A stretch of 64,000 nt of DNA from Isoetes taiwanensis (GCA_021234155.1 JAJEKV010000081.1:4060606-4124605); one strand, 5' to 3'. Shown: positions 45,790-59,265, counted from the first letter of the stretch. Notes: generated by a model from the sequence alone, not told the origin. Numbers and translations are program-made.

Positions 45790-48700
45790 GCACTTATGCA
45801 AATTGAAGTAATGAATCTGCACTTTTTCATGGGCAGATGGGTGGCGCAGGTATCATTGCAGACCTCGTTCCAACGTAGGATTTATGTGGTGCTTCAAACA
45901 CTGAGGCTCCATTGCCACGGTGTAAGCCAGGTTAGAGAGACGAGCATCGTCCATATTTACTACCTTCTAGATGTAGATGATGTGGCGGCCAAAGGCCCCT
46001 CTCTAAAGAGGCAAGAAGCATATCTCCTGTAATATTATTTGATGCGGCATTGTGGACTTCACCCCATTGTCCATGCTAAGAAAGCTTTCTACACTTGCTC
46101 CAAGTCATTCTAGGTGGCAAAGGATACCGCTGGGCCCTAAACTTCTACCCCATCTAAAAGGATAGGCTCCACTAATAACCTGAATAGGTGCGGCTGAAGG
46201 GCCTGCACTCTGGCTACTGTTCTGCATGGCATACAATGCTTTTCAACTTGCTGCTGCTCGTAGCCGGATAGAAGTTTTCCAGTACATCGTATATAAAAAC
46301 TCTACTCCCAAATATTTGTAGGCGGGTATCACTTCTGCATTCTGGCCATGATAAGTGAGGGTGGGGGCCCTTGACTATCGTGTAGATGATATAAGAACCA
46401 CCTTGGTCTTGGCCAAGCTGACACGCATATCAGTCACTTGGCAGAATGTGTCCAGGGCATCGAGATGGTGCTGCATGTCCACCTAAGTGTAAGCTTGGAG
46501 ATCCACATCATCAGTATAAATCAAATGCCTGGTGATCTGATGCAAAAGTTGAGATTCGTCGCCTCCATTGGCAACAAGCCAGCTTTTTAAATCATCAATC
46601 TACAGCCCAAACAGTATGGGAAAGAGAGGGCATCCCTGGCGGACCCCGATACTTCTCCCGAATGGGTAAATTGCCAGTTGCAATTGGCCTAAGCATGTCT
46701 CATATAGCCTGTACATCCGCAGGAACCCCCACTGTTGCGACCCTTACCCAAAGCTTTTTCTGAGGCACCATGTTGAAGGCCTTAATACAGGACTTGGTGA
46801 TGGCTCCTGTTGTCCTCAACCAAAGTCCACAGTATCAAGATGTGGTCAATGGTTAAGTGTTGCGACTTGAATCCCGCCTACTTGAGGGCCCGCATTTCTA
46901 TTGTCTCTGCCCAACTCGTCAGCTGTTGCTCGAGGATCCTGACTAGTAGCTTTCTGAACACTGAACCGACCATGATTGTGCGATAATTGGCCGAGCTGTG
47001 CAGGTCACCTGCCTTAGTGCCTTGTAGATGGGGAAACCCTCCTTCAATGCCTTGTTGAACATGACAGTTAGTACTGGTGCTATAGACCCTCCCGCCCACT
47101 TGAGCAACTCTGCCTGCATACCATCCAGGTCTGGCGCTTTTCCATTGGCCAGACGCTGTAAGCCCTGCCTCTGTGATTTCCAGTACCGGGCTCTACTGTA
47201 GAGGTAATGCTTCTTTGTGCACCCTCAAGGTCATAAAGCTGCTGCAAGTATTGCCTCCACTGCTCGGAGGTGATGTTCCATGTAAGCTGCACTGGCTTTT
47301 TGAGCACCCTTTGCCAGAAGGGTCCTGGGATGGCGGTCCAGGAGGAAGAACATTTCTTGTTGATGGGCCGCGATGTACCTGGCTTTTCTCGCCTTAAGGA
47401 AATTGCAGTGTTATCTGATCGTGTGCAGGCACAAAGAAGGGTCTATGACTAGGCGGAGCCGATGTTTGTGTTCCTTGCACTCAGTATCAAACCACAGGTT
47501 ACGCGGGAAGGCTATGGTCCCCGAGGTTCGTCAGCTCTGAGGACTTCAATCAGCATGCTCGCCTATTGCTCTAGTATAGAGAACTATAGAATGTCTACCA
47601 AGTCATTAGTGAGCATTTGGATATAGATCTCTGCATGTTCATAGTTCAATCATAACTGAGGTTTGCGAGGAGGTGTCGTACAAGAGGTGCCAAGCCTGCT
47701 ATAAGTAGAGACGCAGGTGGTCTAACTCCACCTCTTCATCCCTACCATTTGTTCCCATTCGGAAGTGCTTGATGGCATGCGCATCCTGCTCAAACACCAA
47801 CACATAGTCCACCACACTAGATCTGGCCCCCTAGTTCTCCTGCCTACGTGTGCTTGCGAGTGGACGACCATTGTGCCGGTCCATTGCAAATTACCAAGTC
47901 GAAGATACTGCAGAGCAACCACTGCCTACCATTGCGCGTGACCTGATTATCATCTGATACCCGTGGCCAAGCTCCTTCTGAAGGGGGCAGTTGCAACACA
48001 TCGTCCGCCAAGGGGCCAAATCGAATGGGTTGTTATGCGCCAGTGCATGCATTGAAGTCTCCAACGAGCACGACACTACTCCATGTCATCATATAGATCG
48101 ACATAGGCATCCAGCCTATCCACATCCGAGTGGGTGTGATAGAAGTTGCTCTCGGCATGAAGTATCAAGCTGCCACAGAGAGAGGGTTGCCACTGCAGTT
48201 CTGCACGTGCACCCACAGGTACCAGTTGTGCTTGTCTGTCTTGTATAGGGAGACTAATGTGCCAACGATGTCCGGTGGTAGTACGTGACTCTCCTATGTC
48301 CTTGCCTTCTCATGCATTCGTTGAATACATAGTAGCAGTGGTATCCTAGCAAGTCGGATAGCTTGTATCCAGCAAGCTCCCATGTTTTCACGAGCAAAAT
48401 GAGGTCCATATCAGCGGCCACCGAGTTGAGACTATTTCTCTTTTGCTATGGGAAGCCTCGACAATTCTAAGAGACCACATGGAGGCACAATCCCTATTTG
48501 CTGGCCAGAGCTGCCACTGCATATTCGGTGGCAGTGGCATGAGGGGTGGCAGTGGAGGTGGAGGCAGCATGCGACGTGCAGGCAACGACAGGTAGGGCCA
48601 TAGGAGCAGGGTATGCAACTGGGACATCAGCAGAAGGGCCTCGAGGGTCCGAGGTGCTTGCATCAGTGTTTTGTGGTCGGAACATGTGCATCAGTCCTCG

Positions 48701-48960
48701 GACAAGTCCTGCTACTCCTCCTTGTCTGCGGACGCGCTTAACTTTGTCCAACTTGTGCCTGCAGTCTTCCTTACCACCACATTATGCCTCCTGCACCTCC
48801 GATCCTGGAGCTCTTTGGTGGCCGGGTCTATGCTGCCTGCCCGGCATGTGTTGTTTGCGGTTGGTGTGGATGGCGGCTTGCACTAGAGTGGTGGCGGTAT
48901 GAGGCATCTTGGTGGTGGGCATTGTGTGGTTCTGGCTGATGTCATGCAGTATGTTGGGCA
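45790..48960 (-). mobile_element. LINE copy 2 (minus strand), degenerate
   Basis: Endonuclease remnants run from about 48480 downward, with 'VGDFNACTG' at about 48040-48068. RT palm blocks appear in order: 'KAGDLHSSANYRTIMVGS' (about 46965-47020), 'GVRQGCP' (46630-46650), a catalytic box reading 'YTDD' where YADD is usual (about 46505-46520), and 'YKYLGVEF' (46299-46322). The 3' region aligns with the fragment at 8.6-9.3 kb, so both belong to one family. Upstream, 48490-48950 is relatively GC-rich with repeated Ala/Pro/Thr coding text that could be ORF1 or leader. Frames change often and the copy is inactive. Confidence 0.8.
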
Positions 48961-49044
48961 TGTGGGACTAGCACAGCCTGTGCTGCGGCCTTTTCTTTGC
49001 GAAGCCTGGAGCTCAACTCCTACTGAAATTGTTGATGTCTTGTC

Positions 49045-49330
49045 AATTCATGCTTGAAAGAGAGAGGATGTGAAAGCAAGGAAAATATAGAAGCAAGGGA
49101 GGAATTAGAAAGCTAGAGATGCACGAACCTAGAGAGAGCATGTAGGTAAAAATGTTTGGAAGAGAGAGGATGTGAAAGCAAGGGGAAACATGGAAGCAAG
49201 AGGGGAACTGGAAGGCTAGAGATGCATAGCATAGGGCTAGCTAGCAAAAGCGGAGACAAGTTCTAGAGAGAGAAAGTGGTGAAAAGTTCTAGAGAGAGAA
49301 TGGGAGTAAGGTGCTGGAGAGAAACTGTAT
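49045..49330. repeat. Purine-rich GAGAG tandem repeat, about 103 bp period
   Basis: 'gagagaggatgtgaaagcaa' at about 49058 and 49161 starts two copies. Each is followed by 'ggaaa.at.gaagcaag' and 'gctagagatgca'. The region continues with 'tctagagagagaa' words. It adjoins the 5' side of LINE copy 2 and may be its leader. Confidence 0.75.
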
Positions 49331-51190
49331 AGAAGAGCAAAACAAAATGTAGGCATACAGACCTACTAGAGTAAATGATAAAAGAAGGGTATGAAAGCAT
49401 TAAGTATAACCGAGCCATAGATATGTAGGCGATTCATCGAGTATGACCATCTCTTTACCACGATAAACAATCCATTACCATTTGATCACGCCTTCTAAAG
49501 TTTAGTTAATTTTTCTTTTCTATTTGGGAGTCGAGAAAATATCTTGTCTTCTTGCAAAGGCCCTTTTAAGATGTCGGCCATGATGAATCACCTGGATGTC
49601 GAGACTCAACATGCTTGAAGTGAACAAGTAAATAGCGTGGCTGATTTGGTTTCATCAAGCCAACTCTATCAACTGCTATAACATCCTGGACTTGTATATA
49701 CATAATTATTTTTCCCGAATCATCGATATGCATAATCCCTGTATAGCATTACTGCAAAGTTTTTTCCCTTGAAAATATTTTAAGGCAGGGGCTTTTTATC
49801 CTAGAAATAATAGTTATACTTAGCCAATTGTATGGGTGCCATGGCTTTTTGATCACAATATATTCTATTTTTGTTTTCCAACAAGACCTGCTAGATCCAC
49901 CCTAAAACATCCAGGCAATCCAATCATGCATAGATTCTGAATTTTGCATTAGTATGTAGCTCACATCCGCATGCATCATTGACTACTCCTAAAGAGTCAT
50001 TTGGTCTACTAGAATCATTATGATATACTACATCATTCATTGGTTAAGATATATCCTGCATAGAATTGGCTGAGAACATGTCATATCTAGCTCTTCTTTA
50101 TCGGCCATAGAATTTTCCAAATTTGGCTTCTTGCCAGTATCTTATAGGAGGTGGTTGTAAATTTGTGCAAGAAGCAGTGCGATGTATTACAATAGTTGCA
50201 TGTGGTTGCAAGACTAAACATCATATGTGCTATATGTGGTGACACGTTTGTGGCCCATGAAATCTAAACGTCCTAAATAATGTATGGTTTATTTATTCTT
50301 TCTTTATTCTATTCTATTATTAGTATGGTAAATAAATGTCCTACACTCTAAAGCCAAATAATATGAATGTTTTTTTTTTTTTTTTGAAGGACCCACAATC
50401 TTTGTTTTTTTGAGAGATAAAAAAATAGACTTTATTTGCTTTAAGGGAACGATACACAACCACATGGCAGGGGTGCACCCATCTGCAAATCTGAAATGAG
50501 GATAGTTACATGGCTCCTTCTTGCACTATTCTCTGGTAGGTGCCCCATATTTCAACCTTTACTTCTTCTTCACTCTCGAACACTAGCCTGCATTTTATAC
50601 ATACAAGGGACATGCGACATTCAATGTATTGGATGTCCTACAATGTAAAGGCTAAAAACTTAGATCTATTGTGTTTGGGCATGTAGATCAATTCTTTTTA
50701 TGTTTTTCCTATATTCAATTGAAAGCATTTTTAGTTTTCTTGGATAAAATCTCCTTTTTAAGCACTTCATTCCCTTGTTGTCAAGTGAATATTCTAGATA
50801 TTGGGGTGTTTTTAAGCGGGTTACCAAGATCGATGTAATGGAGAAACGTTCTAAAGGATTTAATAAGGTACAAATTCCAATGAAGGTGATGGCTCCCTTG
50901 CATTGTCGATGCTACATGTCAAACATTAAAGGTGTTCTTATTATGTTCTGGATTAGAATTTGAATCATTGTAAAGCTTATTGGACATGCACCCATCCAAA
51001 ATAGTAGGGAACAAATTAGGTATCTAAAAGATGTTTGTAAATATTTTTTTTACTTGAAATTTGACAATTTTATATTTTGGGTTAAATGAGAGCACGCTCA
51101 TCTAAACAACGTTGGTTCCCTGTAAACAAAGCCGAATCTATAAATCCTTGGAAGTACAAAAATAACAATCGTCATGAACCTCCAAGGGCA
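49331..51190. other. No recognisable gene; AT-rich
   Basis: A T-run lies at about 50370-50386. On the minus strand 50515-50640 has an open stretch ending '...EEEVKVEIWGTYQRIVQEGA' and a stop, with an AATAAA-like 'caaataaagtc' about 80-100 bases downstream (50424-50441). It might be the end of an unknown transcript. Nothing else is supported. Confidence 0.4.
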
Positions 51191-54100
51191 GAACGATATT
51201 GGAAATCAAGGTTGAATACTTGATAAGATGGCATGCACTACGCGGGGGGAAAACAACAGTGGAAGGGGAGACCGCAGAAAGAAGGATCCGGAGAGCCCGG
51301 CACTGCTCTTCATGCGGGCGCACTGCTCCACGCATGAGGGCCCGCAGACGAAGTTCACCGTGGCCGCAAAAACACAAATGAAAGCATCACAGGTAGGTCA
51401 GGCAGGTCACGATCTTGGGAGGTCGTTCCATGGCTCCAGCTTCACAGAAATCCCACAACAAGCTTTGATTGCAGCATTGGGGGCAAAAGCCCCAAATTCT
51501 GGAGATACTCTTTGCAATTTTGAATTAGGCACAGAAGGCCCATTGAGTTTTAAGAACGAAGAAGGAAATGTGGCAGGGAGAACCTCTCAAGCAGGGGGGA
51601 GATGTGTAGGAGACTAATCGGCACTACAAAAATCGAAATCACCGCCTTGGGGACCCAAGATGGTAGGAGCAGCGAACACCAAAGGCAATACAATGACACA
51701 GCCCCCGATGGGGCAGAGAAAATCGGGCATGGAGGGTAGTAAGAACACCTTCAGCCAGTGGAAGTAGAGGAAGCTTCTTCAAGGGCGAGCAGGGGGCTAC
51801 TACAGAACCACGAATCGCCAAGGGGCTTTTGTCCCCAACAGATGAAGGGGCATTCGGTCCCCAACAAGGTTCTATGAACCCGCCAAGATTGATCGATGGG
51901 GCTTATAGTTCATTCGTACCACAAGCCCCAAGGAATAGTGCAACCAACGGAATCGATAAGATCATGATGGAAGCTGAAGCAGAAGATAATCAAGCATACC
52001 CAAAGGACTTAAACAGAGGAAGATTTTTTCTTCTACATCTGTAGATAAAGTGATCTTTCAGAATCAGAAATAGGATAGTCAAGCAGGCAAAGTAAGTGTA
52101 GGGGAAGATCGGGCTTCAGCTAGTGGCAATGCAAGGAGTAATGCAAGGGAGGCTTGGAAAAACAATGACACGATAGCAAGAGTTAACAAGCCTAGATTCT
52201 CAGAGTGGATAAAGAATAAGGTGCCAACAGAAACAGCCCGGAGTCTGAGGGTTGATGCAGCACCTACCTCAGCCCGGAGTCTGAGGGTTGATGAACACCT
52301 ACCTCCAGACATGCTGATACCAGAGTTTCTAAAGGCCATTGCTAACACAATAGGCGCTTATATCTCACATTCCATAGACAGAGGGCCAAGGATTTGTGTA
52401 GCCATTCCAGCAAAGACGTGCATACCGAAAGGGGTGATTGTTAAGAGTGGCAATTGCTCTTTCAAAATTCCCTTGAAATTGACCAACGAATGGGAAATAT
52501 ACAGAATGTTTCCAGATCTTAAAATGGAAGGGCTGGAAGAGAATCCTCAGGCAAGATCTAAAGAAGAAATGAGTCCTCAACATCAAGCACAGAACGATAA
52601 TCCCAAAGATCCCCCCACAAGTGATGGGGTCCCAACGAGCCACCCCATGGCTCCCGCAACAATCACCCCATGTGCTCCAAGTCTGGGGGCAGAAACACCT
52701 AACACTAGCAATGTGGCATCTCCTACCAAGGGGCCTACATCGGAGTCTATCATCTCCACAACTGTTGAGGGCTTGTCAAAAACAGATGGTCAAACTTGGG
52801 AAGTGGGAGGGGCCAGGCAAAAAGGGAGAACCAGAAATATATTGCTCGAAAGAATGGAGGGCTTTGCCCGAAGTGCCCTCCCCAGGTGTCTCTCAGCACT
52901 CATATTGTCTCTGAGGTAAACAACCCTTTCTCTCAGTACATTAAAGAAGTAATGATTTCAGAGGAGGCATTGCCAGACAAGGTGAAAGGAAATCGAGGAG
53001 ATATTGTAGGATGGGGAGACTTGGTGGCTATAGAGAGTACCCTCCCATCACATAAAAATCGGTGGGCAGACCTTGCAATGGAAGAGGAGAATGGGGAGGA
53101 CGAAGACCTGCCCAGTGTAATAGGAAAAAAAATAAAAAGGCAGAAACAATAGACACAGATGGGACGGGTAACATGAAAAGGAAGAAAGGGTCTCCAAACA
53201 TCTCCCCCATAAACTATAAAATCCTTAGCTGGATATCAGGGGAGTAAAATCCTCGGAATACAAGAAAAGCAGATTATCAAACGCAATCAAGGAGATAAAT
53301 CCAGACGTTATATGCCTGCAGGAGCATAAATGTAAACAGGGGGAGATACACGGATTGTTCAACACTATAGGTAAAGAATATGTGGGCATTGCTGCAGTAA
53401 AAGATACCTCTAGTGCAGGCACTTTGATCGCCTGGAAGCAGGACGTAAAAGTATGTGATTCACAAGTAGACAGGTTTGGTAGGTGGGCTATAATTCTATG
53501 GCAACAAGAAGGTAGAATATGGGGTCCGGTGAATATTTTTTTACGCCATAACAACCCCAAAAGTGAGGTGCTTTATGGGCCACTCTCGCATTACGATTCA
53601 AAAGGCTTTGGAAGTCGATAGCATGGCTAATGACAGGGGATTTCAATATGGTGGAGGCGGCCGAGGATAGACAAGGGGTGTCGTCAGAAATTGTACACGG
53701 GTTTGAGAAGCTTCAGTGGTGTAAATTGGTAGAGGATATGGATTTTATGGAGCTGGAGGGAGATAAGGGATTCACATGGTGTAATGGATGGCTGGGAGCA
53801 GGAGGAGGGCGTGAGCGATAGATGCTATATGAATGACGTGGCTTTCTCAATCCTCCCATACCTTCAAAGGTCCAATCAATTAAAGAATGATATCTCCGAT
53901 CATAATCCACAAGTGATATCTACTAAGAAGTGTCAGTTTAGAACCTCTAAAATAGTATTCAAATTAAATACCAGATATTTGAAAGACCCAGATTTTTTGG
54001 AAACCTGCAAAAGCATATGGCAATCGGCTTTTAGATCGGGAACTGGTAAGGAAACCATGATAACAGCTCTTTCAAATATCAAAAATTATGCTGAAAGTTG

Positions 54101-54779
54101 GGGTAGGGCCAAAGTGCAAAAAGAAAGGGAAGAACTGGATTCCCTTTATGGCCAACTCCTCTCACTTAGAGCATTGGGCCCCAATGATGGGATGGAGGAA
54201 AAAAGGATAATAGAACAGATAAAAACATTAGAAGAGGTCAAGATAGCTGAAAACAGATGTAAAGCAGGATTGACATGGCTAAAAGAAGCTGATAAATGCA
54301 CAAAGTTCTTCTTCAAGACAGCTAAAAAAAAGAAGAGATCTTCCACACTATCATCCATCACTCAAAACGACGGCTCGATTCTCAAATCTCCAGGAGATCT
54401 CAAAAGGTATCGATATAACCATTTCAATGCTTTCTTTGGAGAACATAACTTACCATTTCAAGAGACTTTCGAAGAGCTGGTGGTTTCAAAAGTCTCACCT
54501 ATAATGAACTCTAGTCAGCAAGATATATTAAGTCTTTCACTCTCTATTGAGGACCTTCAAAAGGCCACCTTTTTACTGGCTAAAAATAAATGTCCGGGTA
54601 TGGATGGAATTCCCATAGAATTCTATTAATATGCAATTGGGAATGGGTCAAGGATGATATCTTATCCACATACATAGACTTTATGCAAGCTGAAAATCTA
54701 CATCCAAGATTGAACACAAGATGTATTTCCTTGGTTCCCAAGAGTAAGGAGCCAAGCACAATCAATGATTGGAGGCCTA
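51191..54779 (+). mobile_element. LINE copy 3 (plus strand), truncated in RT
   Basis: ORF1-like frames are at 51228-51617, 51829-52044 and 52090-52919. The last includes 'GPRICVAIPAKTCIPKGV', resembling the nucleic-acid-binding region of plant LINE ORF1 products, and later 'NGGLCPKCPP'. ORF2 begins near 53211 ('YKILSW') with endonuclease blocks 'INPDVICLQEHK', 'TGDFNMV' (about 53633-53652), and 'ISDHNPQ' near 53894. A linker and the start of the RT ('KNKCPGMDGIPIEFY', 'INDWRP') follow. The copy stops at 54779, where an LTR begins, so the RT palm is missing. Several shifts exist, but the 281-codon frame 53784-54629 is long, making this the least decayed LINE here. Confidence 0.82.
52236..52306. 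repeat. 36-bp in-frame tandem duplication in LINE ORF1
   Basis: 'gcccggagtctgagggttga' starts at 52236 and again at 52272. The period of 36 keeps the frame and repeats the peptide 'ARSLRVD'. Confidence 0.9.
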
Positions 54780-57412
54780 TGTGACGAGCCTGCCAAGTTG
54801 ACCCTCCTGGCAACTCGGGATTTTGTCAAACTTCTATAATTCTAGGTTGATAATACTGGCGAAGAATTAAATCTTCCTTTCAATTGAACTTACTTACTCC
54901 AAATTCAATGAACAAATGTTTATAAACTCAATATAATCAGGTAAGGTCAACATCCAATAAATCAACATTCTCGATAGAGATAACATCCAACTCTAGCAAT
55001 TCAACCCTAGAATCTTCTCGCCAACCACGAGCCACAACCGCACTTTCGCTACCGTTAGCTTGACCACCGCCTTGCTCATTCATCGCACATATGCACTCAC
55101 CGGGTTAGTCCTCGTGACTAAGTGGGGATCCCCGTCGCCACCGCATGCATGGAAATACTCGCAAATCTTGGGTAAGCACAAACACGCATCGGAAAATCCT
55201 ACGCGAGCACAAGTAAGACAATGACAACCTAATGCAAAGGAATATAACACATGAGCAAATGTAAGCAAAGAACATAGCCAAAATACCAAATCATCATAAA
55301 CATAGCTCCGGGACAATGGGAAGCTCACCCTTCCTATATACAAAGCCCCAAGTAGCAAAGATGTTGCCCAACCAGCTTACATTCCAAGCCCCCAGAAGGG
55401 TGGTGGGGTGAACCTCGATGCGCAAGATACCCTCTCAGCCCACGCCCGTCAATCGGAGGACCTCTTACCATGGGAGTTCACAAGAGTTGATCGACGAGTA
55501 ATCCCCCGCCAGAGAACTACTTTGGTGTCACAGAAAGTACAAGAATACAACATAGAATACAGGTGAACATGAGCATGCCGGAGCAACCTAGGCCACCGAA
55601 CCTAGAAGCCCGCCCCCGGAGGTTCCAATAGACATGATCAAATACCAAGACAACAGTGGAACAATGCAAAGACCAAGACATGTGAAGTTCATTAGAATAT
55701 TCCCTATACATGTGCCTAGATCATACTGCTTAGCTCGAGGGTTGCCCATACCTGTTGAAGTAGCTTTCCCAATGAACCCTACAATGACATAGAAGTATAT
55801 CTCATACTTAGCATTTTCACAATACTTACAGCTTACGCTAAGGCGATTCCCCCCATTAAGGAATGCAACTCCACATTAGCTTCTAATAAATCCGTTGGTC
55901 ATACTAACTTACCATACTTCTTACATATAATTCTCATCCAATACCATGTCGGAGTAGCTAAACTTATCGATTACGGTGATGATCACAATCTAATCACGCC
56001 GATGAAGTCGCAAGCATGGCTATCATTGATGTAGCTCATGTTCACGTACTTTTGCTTCCCCAAGGAAAGATACTACCAATCCACACAATGCAATACTTGC
56101 CTCATAACCATTCTCCCATGGGGATAATCCATTAGCTATGATGCCTTTGATAAAATACAATGCAACAACTTAGAAACTTACATGTATACACTTAAACTAA
56201 CAGTGCTCCACGCCATAGCCTCATCTGGACACCTCATATTGCTCTCCCGGCCCAACTTCTCCAGATCTCCAAAGTTCCAACATCTATTTCTTTTTGAACC
56301 ATTGTTAGCTAAGGTTTTTAATATTCTAATTAAAAACCCACTTTCCATAGCTTAAGATTTATTAATGCGCCTTAATGTGGAAACTCCAAATCTTGCACTT
56401 CTGGCTTAAAATCCACAGACCTCATGACCGCAAATGGATGTAGCCTCGCCAACTTACCCTAAAACCAGGCCCCATCTCCGTGAACCACTCGCTCAATGTT
56501 TCATGTTACTTTAGGACCTTATCTTGTTTAATTCAACAAAGCATACTTAAATAACTAATAATCAAATCAGACCTATCTCCCCGCATCAGACTTAACTTAC
56601 TATTGTGGATAGTCCGGGCTAGATCCCTACCCTTGTACTTCCATAGTTTCTCTTATACTCCTTGTATATTTATTTATCCACTTCTTATAACTTCATTTAA
56701 GGTGTAAATGACATTTGTTAACAAGACATCAAGGAAAAGGACAAATAAAACAACTAAAACAACCAACAAACAGATCGGGTTACGACCCAGGGTTGCAACT
56801 TTTTGGAGCTGCCCACAATGCATCGGGGTTCTAATGCCCAAATCGGCCTTCCATGTCATATCGGGATGTTTCCAGATCTTTTGTTCCATCGGCGACGATT
56901 CCGGCCTCGCTATGATGAAAACCATTGTTGCAACCCATATCTTCTCAACTAGATTCCTCCCGCATCAATTTCTACCTACCCACTCGCCTTTTTAGGATAA
57001 TTACCATGCATCTAGATTAGCTTCTATTCCATCTTTCGTTCCTCGATGTTTCGCATGCCATACTTTCTAACATACATAGCTAAACCTTCTTATCAATTCA
57101 TGCATAAATCCAATGATATCAGCCCATGTACCTCGATTAACTCAACAAAACCCCACCAGAAGAAGATGTTTGATGCCGTTCTTGATGTGATCTCCAAGCT
57201 CTTGCCTCTTTGGTGTCTCCAACAGAATCCTTCTATGCTCGCACTGCCTCTCGCCTCCTAAAAAAGCTTTGCAAGGCTCCTTCTCAAAAACACAAGAAAA
57301 CCCTTGCTTTTAAGCTCTCTACACATGCATGCACGCATGCATGCATGCCATGCATGTATACATACGTATTTAAATACGCATGTTGCCCCATCAAGTGGCC
57401 AGGTCCGTTACA
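54780..57412 (-). mobile_element. LTR 1 of tandem LTR array (2633 bp)
   Basis: On the plus strand it starts 'tgtgacgagcctgccaag' and ends 'ggtccgttaca'. Read on the minus strand it is TGTAACGG...GTCACA. A polypurine tract and a primer-binding site on the minus strand flank the LTRs, fixing the orientation. It begins exactly where LINE copy 3 is cut off. Frames inside it (for example 56708-56995) recur in the other LTRs and are not genes. Confidence 0.85.
57324..57361. promoter_or_regulatory. CATGCATG (RY-type) cluster in LTR, U3 side
   Basis: Overlapping 'catgcatg' words next to 'tatttaaata' (57369-57378), near the minus-strand start of the LTR. CATGCATG is the RY core bound by B3 factors (established for seed genes). 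Its use here is inferred. The same cluster recurs in LTR 2 (about 59178-59211) and LTR 3 (about 62106-62142). Confidence 0.45.
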
Positions 57413-57752
57413 GTCTCCCCTTCTAAAAATTAACCCATGTCCTCATGGGTCAATCATAGATCCAAGCACTTCTCAAATCCCTTATAACTATCATGATCAT
57501 GTATTCACAAAACTACAAGGGAAACTGTACCTCAACATTGTCAAATGTTACTTCCATCGCTTACATGGAGAATTCTCCCTTATCACTTTATTGCTAACCA
57601 TCAAGCTTCCAGATACTGCTCCTCCCTCTGAGGATACCATCTCCTGATGTCTCTAAAAGAAAAAACCATTAGCATCATAATTCCACAATCTCAACTTACT
57701 CTCTGATTTGCCATGTCAACTCCCAAAGATCCAACATTGCTCTGATACCAAC
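57413..57752 (-). mobile_element. Internal region 1 (340 bp) with PPT, PBS and mini-ORF
   Basis: The plus strand starts 'gtctccccttctaaaaatta', which on the minus strand is a polypurine tract 'agaaggggagac' right before the LTR. It ends with 'gctctgataccaa' (57739-57751), the reverse complement of the tRNA-iMet PBS. Between them is a minus-strand 30-codon frame starting 'MVSSEGGAVSGSLMVSNKVI' and ending 'CKRWK', stop. No gag-pol is present, so the element is non-autonomous. Confidence 0.8.
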
Positions 57753-59265
57753 TGTGACGAGCCTGCCAAGTTGACCCTCTATACCATGTCGGAGTAGCTA
57801 AACTTACTGACACAGGTGATGATCACAATCTAATCACGTCGATGAAGTCGCAAGCATGGCTATCATTGATGTAGCTCCGATGTCTACGTACTTTGCTGAA
57901 CAAGGAAAGATACTACCAATCCACACAATGCAATACTTGCCTCATAACCATTCTCCCATGGGGATAATCCATTAGCTATGATGCCTTTGATAAAATACAA
58001 TGCAACAACTTAGAAACTTACATGTATACACTTAAACTAACAGTGCTCCACGCCATAGCCTCATCTGGACACCTCATATTGCTCTCCCGGCCCAACTTCT
58101 CCAGATCTCCAAAGTTCCAACATCTATTTCTTTTTGAACCATTGTTAGCTAAGGTTTTTTTAATATTCTAATTAAAAACCCACTTTCCATAGCTTAAGAT
58201 TTATTAATGCGTCTTAATGTGGAAACTCCAAATCTTGCACTTCTGGCTTAAAATCCACGGGACCTCATGATTTGCAAATGGATGTAGCCTCCTCGCCAAC
58301 TTACCCTAAAACCAGGCCCCATCTCCGGGAACCACTCATTCAATGTTTCATGTTACTTTAGGACCTTATCTTGTTTAATTCAACAAAGCATACTTAAATA
58401 ACTAATAATCAAATCGGACCTATCTCCCCATCTTCAGACCGAACTTACTATTGTGGATAGTCCGGCTAGATCCCTACCCTTGTACTTCCATGGTTTCTCT
58501 TATACTCCTTGTATATTTATTTATCCACTTCTTATAACTTCATTTAAGGTGTACGTGACATTTGTTAACAAGACATCAAGGAAAAGGACAAATAAAACAA
58601 CGAAACAACCAACAAACAGATCGGGTTACAGACCGGGTTGCAACTTTTCGGAGCTGCCCACAATGCATCGGGGTTCTAATGCCCAAATCGGCCTGTTCCA
58701 TGTCATATCGGGATGTTTCCAGACCTTTTGGCTCCGTCGGCGGCGGCCGATTTATCGTTGTATGAAAAACCATTGTTGCAGCCCATATCTTCTCAACTAG
58801 ATTCCTCCCGCATCAATTTCGCCTACTCCGTGCTCTTTTAGGATAATTACCATGCATCTAGATTAGCTTCTATTCCATCTTTCGTTCCTCTGGATGTTTC
58901 TGCATGCCATACTTTCTCGAACATACATAGCTAAACCTTCTTATCAATTCATGCATAAATCCAATGATATCAGCCCATGTACCTCAGATTAACTCAACAA
59001 AACCCCACCTGTAAGAAGATGTTTGATGCCGTTCTTGATGTGATCTCCAAGCTCTTGCCTCTTTGGTGTCTCCAACAGAATCCTTCTATGCTCGCAATTA
59101 GGTCTCGGCCTCCTACAAAAGCTTTGCAAGGCTCCTTCTCAAAAACACAAGAAAACCCTTGCTTTTAAGCTCTCTACACATGCATGCGCATGCATGCATG
59201 CCATGCATGTATACATACGTATTTAAATACGCATGCTGCCCCATCAAGTGGCCAGGTCCGTTACA
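57753..59265 (-). mobile_element. LTR 2 of array, internally deleted (1513 bp)
   Basis: Starts 'tgtgacgagcctgccaag' and after 'gaccctct' jumps to 'ataccatgtcggagtagc', which corresponds to about 55948 in LTR 1. About 1.1 kb is missing. The rest matches the other LTRs to 'ccgttaca'. Confidence 0.85.
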
